Source of the DNA: CBDDCA01 sp965218205
GTDB taxonomy: Bacteria > Spirochaetota > Spirochaetia > WTKD01 > G963693115
Direction of reading: 5' to 3'
Length of the DNA: 64,000 nucleotides
Assembly (NCBI GenBank): GCA_965218205.1
Contig: OZ244590.1
Location: forward strand, 930,001 to 994,000
The translations under genes were made by a program, and so were the position numbers. The stretch's first letter is position 1. The number at the start of each line of letters is the position of its first letter. Positions 33,907 to 42,309 of the stretch are shown here, in pieces. The notes below the pieces were generated by a model that had not been told where the DNA came from, searched no databases, and worked only from the letters and a program-made list of their open reading frames with translations.

Positions 33907-36696
33907 GTGTTTTTAAAACGTATAGAACTGTTTGGTTTTAAGTCTTTTGCAGAAAAATGTACTATTGACTTTTCAGAAGATATTTCAGTAATTGTTGGTC
34001 CGAACGGCTGTGGTAAAAGTAATGTCGTTGATGCTATTCGTTGGGTCCTAGGAGCTCAGAATGCTAAAGCTATGCGAGCAGACAAGATGGCTTCGGTTAT
34101 TTTTAATGGAAACAAAGACAGAGCGCCTCTGAGTGTAGCACAAGTAACATTAGTGGTATCTAATACCGATAATGTGTTGCCTTTAGAGTTTAGTGAAGTA
34201 GCAATTAAGCGGAGAGTGTATCGAAACGGAAACAGTGAATATTACATAAACGATACACAAGTCAGTTTGAAAGAATTGAGGGCTGTATTTTATGATACTG
34301 GCATTTCGGTATCAGAATACTTAGTGCTTGAACAAGGGAAAATTGATCAAATTTTGTTAGCAAAGCCAGAAGATCGCCGTAAAATTCTTGAAGAAGCTGC
34401 TGGCATTTCTAAATTTAGAATAAGCAGTCAAGAAGGCATGCAGCGTCTTGAGAAAGTAGAAACAAATATCACACAGCTTGAACAGGTATTTCATGAGGTA
34501 GTACAACGCTATGATACCTTAAAAGTACAGGTAGAAAAGGCAAAGCGTCACAAGCATCTAAAAGAGAGTGTTTTTCTCTGTAATGTTGCTATGTCATGTA
34601 AACAATATCATAGTTTAGAAAAAGAGTCAAGTAATATTGCAATAGGGATGCAAAAGAAACAACAGAAAAAGCAAGAAGCAGAGAAAGTACTGCAGTCACT
34701 CATTGAAAATGATGAGCAGATTGGCACTGAACTTAAAAAGCAAGAGAAAACAATCATTTCGCATCAGAATGTTCTTATGGAAATGCAGGCAGAAAAGAGG
34801 GTACTACAGGGGCATATTAATTCTCTTGAAAAAAACAAAGAAGATCATAAAGTTCGTATTATTCATTTTGAACAACAAATGCAGCTGCAACAAAATCGTA
34901 TTAAAGATATGCATGCTTCCTTAGAAGCATATCAGAAAGAAGTAAAGGAACAAGAGCGTTCTGTAAACAGCACAAAAAAGCAAATTGAACAATTACAGCA
35001 AAGGGAGAGTGATGCAAAAAACAGAATAGAATCACTAAAAGTAAAAAAAGAAACGCTCATACAAAAAGAAGCCGAAAGCAGAGATGCCATTGCAAAGTTA
35101 CAAAAAGAGCTTCGTAAAGTGGTAGACACCTTAGCAGAAGAGTTAGACAAACACACAAGAGTAGGGCATTCTCTTTCTGTGCAAGATAAGAAACAGCAGG
35201 AGTTACAAGTGCAACTACAGCGTCTTGTACATAAAGCACAGGTCCTTACAGAAAAGATTTCTGACAGCTCTCTTGTTAAGGAAAACATGAACACAGCAGT
35301 GTTTTTAGAAGAGATGCGTGCCGTGTACGAACAAACAAAAAAAACACATGATGATTTTCTAGCATTCTGTTCTGTTCTGCCAAACTTTCTCTATGATTTT
35401 GTGAAAGAGGAGGGAGTGCTTTCCCGTAAGCACACTATTGATGACAGTATTCACAGAGAGCAGAGCAATCTCGCACAGAATGCTGATGAACAGCGTCTCA
35501 TCAATGAAAGTTTGATAAAGCTCGACTCTGAGCGTGCATCTCTCGTAGAGACCATTCAGGATTGCAAAGTGAAACTGGGAACATACACGCAAGCACAAAA
35601 ATATTCTCACGAGCAAATACAGAGAAGCAGCTTAGATATTAAGCAAGGAGATTCTCTCTTACAATCTATACGAGGTCAGCATACAAGAGAAAAAGAATTG
35701 TTAGAGTCACTCTTAGTAGAAAAAGATACCTACAAAGAAAAGATTCAGAACATTACCGAAACAGAGAAGCAAACAAACAAGCAAATAGAAATAGTGCAAT
35801 CTAAGATAGGCAGTCAAAGTGAGCATTTAATTGCGTTTAAGAATAAAATATCAAAACAAGAGGAGCTTATTAGTTCCCTTCGTGATATGGTATATGATAC
35901 TCAATCTAAAAAGGATAGGGTAGACATGAAGATGCAGTTATTAAAGGAAAATTTTTATTCTGCACATGGAGTACAGCTACACTCATATTTGGCAAAAGGC
36001 GAAAATATAGCTGGTATCAAAAAAGAACGTCAGCAATTAACAAAGGAGATTGAGCAGTACAAATCGGAGTTGCAAAAGCTAGGTTCTGTAAATTTGCTTG
36101 CTGCCGAAGAGTTTAGTGAAGTAGAGGAAAGAAGAAATTTTTTAGAAAAACAGCTTGATGACTTGAAAAAATCGCAAGAGCATTTACAAACAGTGTTATC
36201 TGATATTCACATTGAATCTGAAAAAAAATTGAAAAAAGCGTATAATGAAGTAAGGAAAGAATTTTCGTCTTTATTTAGTAAAGTTATGGGGGGAGGAAAA
36301 GCAGATATTGTGTTTAGTGATGAAGCAAATATTCTTCAATCAGGATTAGAGATTATTGCTCAGCCAGGTAACAAGAAAACGCAGATGTTATCTCAGCTAT
36401 CAGGAGGGGAGCGGGCTATGACTGCCATTATTCTTATATTTGCTTTGTATACGGTAAAGCCCGCTCCTTTTTGTGTGCTAGACGAAATTGACGCTCCTTT
36501 GGACGATAGTAATATTGATAGGCTTGTTATGCTCTTAAAAAACTATGTGCAGAAGATTCAGTTTCTTATCATCTCTCATAATAAACGAACTATTGTTCAT
36601 GCAAAAAATATCATTGGCGTTACTATGGAAGAGATGGGAGTGAGCAGTTTAATACATGTAAGGGTAGATGACGAAAAGAAAGATAAAAAGAAATAG
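33907..36696 (+). CDS. smc: Chromosome segregation ATPase SMC, short form without recognisable hinge
   Basis: An SMC-family ATPase for chromosome compaction and segregation. The N-terminal head has GPNGCGKS at residues 31-38 and the conserved KPEDRRKILEEAAGISKF. The C-terminal head has the signature LSGGE at 831-835 and Walker B with DE at 859-860. Both coiled-coil arms are present, but the protein is only 929 residues, compared with about 1,150-1,200 usually. The midpoint (about 460-515) holds only a short segment (around FLAFCSVLPNFLYDF) in place of the 150-residue Gly-rich hinge. It starts at GTG 33,907. No scpA or scpB is in the window. Confidence 0.9.
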   Translation: MFLKRIELFGFKSFAEKCTIDFSEDISVIVGPNGCGKSNVVDAIRWVLGAQNAKAMRADKMASVIFNGNKDRAPLSVAQVTLVVSNTDNVLPLEFSEVAIKRRVYRNGNSEYYINDTQVSLKELRAVFYDTGISVSEYLVLEQGKIDQILLAKPEDRRKILEEAAGISKFRISSQEGMQRLEKVETNITQLEQVFHEVVQRYDTLKVQVEKAKRHKHLKESVFLCNVAMSCKQYHSLEKESSNIAIGMQKKQQKKQEAEKVLQSLIENDEQIGTELKKQEKTIISHQNVLMEMQAEKRVLQGHINSLEKNKEDHKVRIIHFEQQMQLQQNRIKDMHASLEAYQKEVKEQERSVNSTKKQIEQLQQRESDAKNRIESLKVKKETLIQKEAESRDAIAKLQKELRKVVDTLAEELDKHTRVGHSLSVQDKKQQELQVQLQRLVHKAQVLTEKISDSSLVKENMNTAVFLEEMRAVYEQTKKTHDDFLAFCSVLPNFLYDFVKEEGVLSRKHTIDDSIHREQSNLAQNADEQRLINESLIKLDSERASLVETIQDCKVKLGTYTQAQKYSHEQIQRSSLDIKQGDSLLQSIRGQHTREKELLESLLVEKDTYKEKIQNITETEKQTNKQIEIVQSKIGSQSEHLIAFKNKISKQEELISSLRDMVYDTQSKKDRVDMKMQLLKENFYSAHGVQLHSYLAKGENIAGIKKERQQLTKEIEQYKSELQKLGSVNLLAAEEFSEVEERRNFLEKQLDDLKKSQEHLQTVLSDIHIESEKKLKKAYNEVRKEFSSLFSKVMGGGKADIVFSDEANILQSGLEIIAQPGNKKTQMLSQLSGGERAMTAIILIFALYTVKPAPFCVLDEIDAPLDDSNIDRLVMLLKNYVQKIQFLIISHNKRTIVHAKNIIGVTMEEMGVSSLIHVRVDDEKKDKKK

Positions 36697-36707
36697 GAGG
36701 GGTTCTA

Positions 36708-37100
36708 TTGCACTTTATAAGACATACTAAAAATTTTCATATAAGAGAAATTACTATTATGTGTACGCTCGTTGTGTTGTTCTTTTCATGTTCAAATGAT
36801 GAAACACTTTCTACTAAGGAGAGCAGTGGCAATGCACCCATTTCTGAGCAGTCTGAGCAGCAGAAAGAATATACTGCTGTTCCTAATACCACAGACTTAG
36901 AGCCACGCTATTATGTTCCTTCTGACTATGATATTCTCAATGCTCCTCCTGCCAGTGTTATTGAGTACTTACAACAGCATAGGAAGGATGTAGATACTAT
37001 CCTTAAAGAATTGGATATAGATGTCGAAGAAGAAATAGGGAAGTACTTACAAGAAGAATATGAGTCTACAAAAGACGAGATATTTTCTCGTGTTCCCTAA
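36708..37100 (+). CDS. Small putative lipoprotein
   Basis: A 130-residue protein beginning at TTG 36,708, placed 5 bases after AGGAGGGG. A basic leader and hydrophobic core end at the lipobox LFFSC (Cys about residue 28). The mature part is acidic, with no motif that I recognise, apart from an amphipathic helix-rich C-terminal half (VIEYLQQHRKDVDTIL). It follows smc by 11 bases and is likely on the same mRNA. A shorter start at ATG 36,759 would leave a leader of only ten residues. Confidence 0.65.
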   Translation: MHFIRHTKNFHIREITIMCTLVVLFFSCSNDETLSTKESSGNAPISEQSEQQKEYTAVPNTTDLEPRYYVPSDYDILNAPPASVIEYLQQHRKDVDTILKELDIDVEEEIGKYLQEEYESTKDEIFSRVP

Positions 37101-37152
37101 TATTACAGCATATACTATAATGCTATGTTTGTGTTAAATAGCGTATTATTCT

Positions 37153-38544
37153 ATGAGAAAGTGTTATTGTATTAGTGTTATAATATATACACTACTATCT
37201 GCTACTGTGTATGCAGAGATACTCAATGTAGGAATAGAAAGAGTTTCGGCTCCCATGTTTTCAAAAATTTCTATCACCTTAAAAGGCGATGCTTGGATTC
37301 TTGATGCAGGCAAGTCTCAATTTAGTAGCACCAATACAGGAAGCACATCCATTATATCTCTGTTAGAAATTGAAGAAAAAGAGCAGAGTACACGTTTTGT
37401 AGTGTTGCGTACAGAGATGGCAACAGACACGCTTGTTTTTTCTCGCAATGATCTACAGACAGGACAGCAGTATACCTACAGCATTATAATACAGTGGCTA
37501 GATATTGATGCTGATATTTTTTCTGATATGGGTATCAATGCTTACACAACAGGAGAAAGTACAGGTACAAATGAAAGCAACGATAATGAGCGTGTAAAAA
37601 GCCCTTATACTCCTTATACAAAGAATGTCTACAAGAATACGCAAAGTGCAAGCACGCCTGATAATAGCATACAGGGTACAGAGCCATCATCACAAGATTC
37701 ACAAGAATCAGTGCAGGAGGTAGCATTATTTTCGGATGCCACTATTACAGTAAGCTATGTTTCTTTTGTGGAGTCATTACTAGATAGACAACAGGGTACA
37801 CAGCCGAACATACAGCCAAATACACAAAGCAGTACTAGGAGAGAGCAAGGCATCATACTGGGAGACAGCACTGAGAGTGCTAATGCACAGAGTAACAGCA
37901 CAGACAGTAACAGCCATATGACTACGCAAGAGCAGGAGCTTGTATCAGAACAAGCACAGGAGCAAGCTACTGTGCAACAAGACACCGTGCGTACACAAGC
38001 AGAACAGTCTGCTATAGAGTCTGCTACAGAGAATAGGGCGACATCTGTACAGCAAGACAATACACAACAGCAAGACATTCAGCAGACCAGCTCAGCTACG
38101 GACGAGATTGCCTTATCCATTGATAGCCGTGAGCAATCAATACAGCAAGACAGAGCCGACAGTCAAAACAATAGTCAAAACAAAAGTCAAGACAGCACTA
38201 TGAGTACGAGTACTGATGCTAGCACCAGCAGTATGAGTTTGCAAGATCTACAGACACAGATGAAAGCACTGTGGAACAAGGGCAACAAGCAAGAGGCAGA
38301 AGCATTGGTAGTATCGTGGGTACAGAGCAATAAAAACTATAGTAACAAAAAATACAGCGAAGAAGCAGAAGCCTACTATATGCTTGCCACTATGTACGAA
38401 AACACTGCCACTGAGATAGCTGATATTAGGAAAGCCATAGATTTTTATACTATCATACATACGCAATATATTCTCAGTCAGTACTATGAACTAGCACAGC
38501 AACACATAGAAAAATTACAAAATACCTATATATTTATTCGATAG
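37153..38544 (+). CDS. Exported Gln/Ser-rich protein with C-terminal TPR-like helices
   Basis: The protein has 463 residues. A signal peptide (about 1-21, ending TVYAE) is followed by a beta-rich domain of about 110 residues (ILNVGIERVSAPMFSKISI). From about 180 to 360 comes a low-complexity region very rich in Gln, Ser, Thr and Asp, and the last 90 residues form helices resembling tetratricopeptide repeats (EEAEAYYMLATMYENT, AIDFYTIIHTQY). I recognise no family. The low-complexity part is built of irregular CAG/CAA-rich codons, where length changes by slippage would be easy. Function unknown; probably periplasmic or surface associated. Confidence 0.65.
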   Translation: MRKCYCISVIIYTLLSATVYAEILNVGIERVSAPMFSKISITLKGDAWILDAGKSQFSSTNTGSTSIISLLEIEEKEQSTRFVVLRTEMATDTLVFSRNDLQTGQQYTYSIIIQWLDIDADIFSDMGINAYTTGESTGTNESNDNERVKSPYTPYTKNVYKNTQSASTPDNSIQGTEPSSQDSQESVQEVALFSDATITVSYVSFVESLLDRQQGTQPNIQPNTQSSTRREQGIILGDSTESANAQSNSTDSNSHMTTQEQELVSEQAQEQATVQQDTVRTQAEQSAIESATENRATSVQQDNTQQQDIQQTSSATDEIALSIDSREQSIQQDRADSQNNSQNKSQDSTMSTSTDASTSSMSLQDLQTQMKALWNKGNKQEAEALVVSWVQSNKNYSNKKYSEEAEAYYMLATMYENTATEIADIRKAIDFYTIIHTQYILSQYYELAQQHIEKLQNTYIFIR

Positions 38545-38561
38545 AGTGTGGGGTAAGACTT

Positions 38562-39638
38562 CTGTTTAAGAAAAAAAAGAAATATTTCATACTCTCTATT
38601 GATTCTGGTGGCTTTGGCTCTCTCTTGCCAGTGCTTATACTAGAAAAACTACAAGAAGAGTTGCGTATGCAAGGCTCTTCAAAGTCATTGACTCAGTGCT
38701 TTGACATGATTGTCGGAACTGGCTCAGGCTCAATTACCGCAGCAACGCTTTTTTGTATGGACGATGCAAAAGGACAATTACGCGGAAAAGAATCAAAAAT
38801 ATACAATACTGTCCATGCCATGAGCGAGCATTATTTTGATCCTCTGGAGCATTATTTTTTTAGAAACACTCAGAACATTGAAGCCACTCTTTCAATAAAG
38901 CAACGCTACTTAACGCACGAGCTAGCAAAGATATTTGCACAGAAAGGATTGCTTGCTATGCTCAGTGCGTCCCTCTGTGTGCCAGTACTGGACAGTACTA
39001 CCTACAGTACCTGCATGCTTTCAGGCGATACAAACTATACACTATCACTGTATGATGCCTTAGTGCTTGCAAACCAGTATTTCTTTGTCCCCGAAAGCTA
39101 TGCCTTTCATAGCACCGAACAACACATACACATACCACAAGGAGCAAAGCAGGAACATGAGGGAAATGCCACTCTCAAGTCCTCACAGCTTATCAATGCT
39201 TCATTGACTGCACGTAATCCCACATTACTGGCATATCATTATGCACAGAAAGAGCAAGCCATAAACACGCAGTACTATGTACTATCCTTAGGCACAGGAA
39301 TGTTTCCTCCAATATACCCCGTGTTTGATATAGAACAGCATATGTCATATCTCAGTATTCAATCGCACAATGCTATGCTACAGCAGAATATACAATCTAT
39401 CCCTAACATACAGTACTATCGTATTGATGGCACTGTATCAGCAGAACAAGTAGCACAAAAAGGCAGTACTTACGAAAGCAGTCAACAAAAAGATATATAC
39501 AACATAAGCAATATTTCCCCGTTGGAAAAGAAAGAATATATGCTACAGGTGTTTGAGAAAACAGGCATCCGTCTTGTTCACAAAGCCATCCCCATACTCA
39601 GAGATTTTGTCAATACACTCATGAGGGAGAGAGGGTAG
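38562..39638 (+). CDS. Patatin-fold protein lacking the Ser-Asp catalytic pair; start codon unclear
   Basis: The sequence follows patatin-like phospholipases: an N-terminal FILSIDSGGFGSLLPVLILE corresponding to the DGGGxRG oxyanion loop, then FDMIVGTGSGS at the nucleophile elbow, later NASLTARNPTLLA and VLSLGTG. Active enzymes have GxSxG and DG(G/A) at the second and third sites. Here the elbow reads GTGSG, with Gly where the catalytic Ser belongs, and the Asp site reads NAS. Hydrolysis of lipids is therefore unlikely. The first canonical start (TTG 38,625) would remove the first beta strand. CTG 38,562, after a GGGGTAA sequence, gives the full domain of 358 residues. A decaying gene is the alternative. 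The end overlaps the convergent ATPase gene by 20 bases. Confidence 0.7.
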   Translation: MFKKKKKYFILSIDSGGFGSLLPVLILEKLQEELRMQGSSKSLTQCFDMIVGTGSGSITAATLFCMDDAKGQLRGKESKIYNTVHAMSEHYFDPLEHYFFRNTQNIEATLSIKQRYLTHELAKIFAQKGLLAMLSASLCVPVLDSTTYSTCMLSGDTNYTLSLYDALVLANQYFFVPESYAFHSTEQHIHIPQGAKQEHEGNATLKSSQLINASLTARNPTLLAYHYAQKEQAINTQYYVLSLGTGMFPPIYPVFDIEQHMSYLSIQSHNAMLQQNIQSIPNIQYYRIDGTVSAEQVAQKGSTYESSQQKDIYNISNISPLEKKEYMLQVFEKTGIRLVHKAIPILRDFVNTLMRERG

Positions 39639-41958
39639 GTGTTTGTTGCTGGTTATTGTCGATAGCTTCTTTGAACTTTGCTTGGATTTTTTCTAAATCT
39701 TGATTTGCTTGATTGAGTATTTTATCACTAGTGTTTTTTATAAGTTTTGTAATAGCTTCTTGAGCTCTCTTAATAAAAGTTTGTTCTTCTAAAAGATAAT
39801 CTTTCATTTTTTCATTAATCTGGTTCATTCCGTATCGTATTTTTAATGCTGATGTAAAATTTACTATTTCTTGTGGAGATATTTTATGATATATTGAATA
39901 GAATATCTTATATATCATGTCACGTATCATAGGCGTAAACTTACCATTTTTTGTTACGTGATAGTCAATAGTATGAGCATTATTGTAGTGAGTTTGTATA
40001 GATTCATTATAATCGCTTTTTAAACTATCATCTATAAATTTATTATTTCTACCTCTAACTTTTTCCCAATGTTCTTGGTTTGTAATATAAGCGAAAACTG
40101 GTATGTCAAAGAATTCTTCTTCAGGTTTTATCATTGCACAAAGCTTTTTGAAATGATAATCATTGAAGTCGTTTATAAAATAACTATAAAATTTATCAAG
40201 TGTAGCATTATCTTTGCTTTCTTTTATTATGGATTTCAAGTTATTCATTTGAGATGAATCATTTTCATGAGGCAGATGAATATATGTATTTCTAATAGTA
40301 TCTGTAATAGTAGGTATAATACTACTTATATCTATATCTTGTATAGTGTCATTTTCTGATAAAAAAGTTTCTATAATCTCAAAAGAGTGTAATAATTCCC
40401 TAGCGTTTTTTATTTTACCTTTTTCTATATCAGATACACACTGTTTGATTTCATTTTGAATCTGCAGCTTTAATTTTTTACTGTCTGATTCTACTAGTGC
40501 TTTTTGTAAATTTCTAAATATTGTTGATTCTCTTTCTTGTTGTTCTTGCACCTTTTTAAAGATACTCTGTAATTCCTCAGAATCAGATGGGAGATATTTA
40601 TGTAATATGATCATATCATACCAATTAAAATCATGTATAATATGTGATTCATAATAAAAAAGTGATTTTTTATTTTCAGATCCATAAAGAAAAGCATTGA
40701 TATTTTCAATCCAATTATCCTTAGTCATCTCACCATCTTTTTCTTTGAGAAAAAGAAAAAAATACACACAAATAATATGCCCAAATTCTGTAATATTTCC
40801 TTTGTAAATATGAGGCAATGAATCATATCTCTGTTCTAAGAATTCAGTCATTCCTTCTGGAAATTGCTTTAAGAAATGAGGAAAATCAACAATGGCTTGT
40901 CGTAGACTTCTAAGGTTATTAGCTCCAATTTTGTCATATATTTCAAAAATTAGTTTTTTGTATTCTTTGAATATGCTCTTTGTTTTTTCATCATCAACTA
41001 ACTCAGTAAATGACATAAAAGCATCATCTCTTTTAGCCTTTAACTTAAAAGTTGCTCCAATAATTTTTTCTTTGTATTTTTTTGCATGTTCTTCTTCTAT
41101 ACTCTCAAATAGCTTTTCTTCATGGGAAAGCAGTACTACTTTTTGCTTTTGATGTTCAACAAAACTGTTAATGTACCCAAATAGCTCTTGATGAGGAATA
41201 TGACAACGCTCAATATCATCAAAAATCATTATCTTACTGTTCTGTTTATTTTTACCAAATTTCCTTTTCATCTTTTTTATCGCTTTAGAAAAATCTTTAT
41301 TAAACACATTATCATTAATAAAAGGGATAATTCTCATTGTCCCTAGTGTAACATCTGCTATGATACTTCCTGTATTTTCTTCTTGAAAAAATGGACGCAA
41401 CATCTTCTGAAAAATTTCGGCATCTATCTCTGTAGTATCCTTCATTCCGTAAAGGCTAATATACAGAAATGGATCAATTTTCTCTTGCTTTATCTTCTTT
41501 TCTTCTTGCTCTGTTCGGCTTCTAAATTGAATTTTCACTGCCATCTTTTTTTGTTTCGTATCATACTTTATACTTTTGAGTAAGTTGCCTATGAAGAGTA
41601 AGCCACCTGCTATAAGGAGTAAGTTGTTTATATGGAATAAATCACCTATAAAGAGTAAACCATCTGTTATAAGGAGTAAGCTACTTATAATTATAGAGAG
41701 TAAGCTGATTATCAAGAGTCTTTCTATAAAGACTGTTTGTTTTTTTGATTTCATCAACTTTTCTTCTTTTTCTTGTTCTGCTAGCTTTTTTTCATACTCC
41801 CTCATAACTTTTTCCATAAAAAAAGTCTTCCCACAGCCCCACTCACCAGAGAGCATGACTGCGTAAAGAGGAGCTTCTAATTGAAAGTAATGATCTGTGA
41901 GATATTTTGATATATGAATGTTTTTATCTTCATCTTTGTTTTCGTTTTCATCACTCAT
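39619..41958 (-). CDS. KAP-family P-loop NTPase with membrane segments
   Basis: A 779-residue protein from ATG 41,958. The P-loop GEWGCGKT is at residues 38-45, and the Walker B motif IMIFDDIER at 243-250 is typical of KAP ATPases of the STAND-like group. Two hydrophobic segments lie between them (about 80-130), the usual KAP arrangement in which membrane helices are inserted in the ATPase domain. The C-terminal 450 residues are helical and unassigned. KAP NTPases occur patchily and several are linked with phage defence or membrane signalling; no direct evidence here. A longer open frame to 42,009 runs into tRNA-Asn, so it is rejected as a start. Confidence 0.82.
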   Translation of the reverse strand: MSDENENKDEDKNIHISKYLTDHYFQLEAPLYAVMLSGEWGCGKTFFMEKVMREYEKKLAEQEKEEKLMKSKKQTVFIERLLIISLLSIIISSLLLITDGLLFIGDLFHINNLLLIAGGLLFIGNLLKSIKYDTKQKKMAVKIQFRSRTEQEEKKIKQEKIDPFLYISLYGMKDTTEIDAEIFQKMLRPFFQEENTGSIIADVTLGTMRIIPFINDNVFNKDFSKAIKKMKRKFGKNKQNSKIMIFDDIERCHIPHQELFGYINSFVEHQKQKVVLLSHEEKLFESIEEEHAKKYKEKIIGATFKLKAKRDDAFMSFTELVDDEKTKSIFKEYKKLIFEIYDKIGANNLRSLRQAIVDFPHFLKQFPEGMTEFLEQRYDSLPHIYKGNITEFGHIICVYFFLFLKEKDGEMTKDNWIENINAFLYGSENKKSLFYYESHIIHDFNWYDMIILHKYLPSDSEELQSIFKKVQEQQERESTIFRNLQKALVESDSKKLKLQIQNEIKQCVSDIEKGKIKNARELLHSFEIIETFLSENDTIQDIDISSIIPTITDTIRNTYIHLPHENDSSQMNNLKSIIKESKDNATLDKFYSYFINDFNDYHFKKLCAMIKPEEEFFDIPVFAYITNQEHWEKVRGRNNKFIDDSLKSDYNESIQTHYNNAHTIDYHVTKNGKFTPMIRDMIYKIFYSIYHKISPQEIVNFTSALKIRYGMNQINEKMKDYLLEEQTFIKRAQEAITKLIKNTSDKILNQANQDLEKIQAKFKEAIDNNQQQTPTLSPS
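41566..41679. repeat. 57-base tandem duplication coding a membrane helix
   Basis: Two 57-base units in the KAP NTPase gene code for the related 19-residue segments LLLITDGLLFIGDLFHINN and LLLIAGGLLFIGNLLKSIK (residues 94-112 and 113-131). The plus strand shows the repeated words AGAGTAA and TATAAGGAGTAAG in both units. Confidence 0.8.
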
Positions 41959-41979
41959 ATGCGAACTAATATGAAAATA

Positions 41980-42052
41980 CTCCCCCGGCTGGACTCGAAC
42001 CAACGACATGGTGGTTAACAGCCACCCGCTCTACCAACTGAGCTACAGGGGA
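41980..42052 (-). tRNA. tRNA-Asn (anticodon GTT)
   Basis: On the minus strand a 73-base cloverleaf reads TCCCCTGTAGCTCAGTTGGT at its 5' end, with acceptor stem TCCCCTG/CGGGGGA (one G-U pair) and discriminator G. The anticodon stem GGTGG/CCACC encloses loop CTGTTAA, anticodon GTT. The T loop GGTTCGAGTCC is standard. No CCA is encoded. It lies 21 bases upstream of the ATPase gene on the same strand and marks a boundary of accessory genes. Confidence 0.97.
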
Positions 42053-42309
42053 ATATTGTATATATCATAACAAAGAGATAATTATATGTCAAGCCCACTG
42101 TAACGAAAATGCGGATTAAAGGACTAAGTGCGACAGCAAAGGCTTCAGCAAGGATAAAAAAAAATGATTATAGTATATACTATTATTATATATAGGTATG
42201 TGAGAAAGATTTAATAAATATGGTGCTAAAACTACTGAAGTAGTTAGCTTTATGAAAGTAGTCTTTCTAGTGTTTATAAATAGCCAATATAAAGGTAGTA
42301 AAAAATGTA
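42053..42309. other. AT-rich gap before the restriction-modification cassette
   Basis: No gene is seen in these 257 bases. They contain copy a of the dispersed 20-base repeat (42,116-42,135) and alternating TA tracts near 42,175-42,200, which could hold a promoter for the methyltransferase. I cannot define -35 and -10 elements with confidence. Confidence 0.5.
42116..42135 (+). repeat. Dispersed 20-base repeat, copy a
   Basis: The bases TTAAAGGACTAAGTGCGACA fit the consensus TTcAAGnAnTAAnTgCgACA drawn from five intergenic copies in this window. The copy is followed by GCAAAGGCTTCAGCA, a tail that also occurs after copy d. Confidence 0.65.

Noticed and set aside
33907..36696. SbcC/Rad50 in place of SMC
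   Set aside because: There is no CxxC zinc hook at the centre, and the head motifs (KPEDRRKILEEAAG and the LSGGERAMTA signature) are those of SMC.
38571..38578. A8 tract as a phase-variable frameshift site for the patatin-like gene
   Set aside because: Shifting frame at this tract does not connect to any upstream ATG or GTG that lacks an earlier stop, so slippage would not create a better start.
41959..42009. Longer N-terminus for the KAP ATPase
   Set aside because: The added 17 codons run into the tRNA-Asn gene and show no family character; ATG 41,958 is the sensible start.
41980..42052. tRNA-Asn as an integration site with a copied 3' end
   Set aside because: I looked for a second copy of the tRNA 3' end (around GGTTCGAGTCC) near the accessory genes and saw none. 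Also no integrase gene is in the window.
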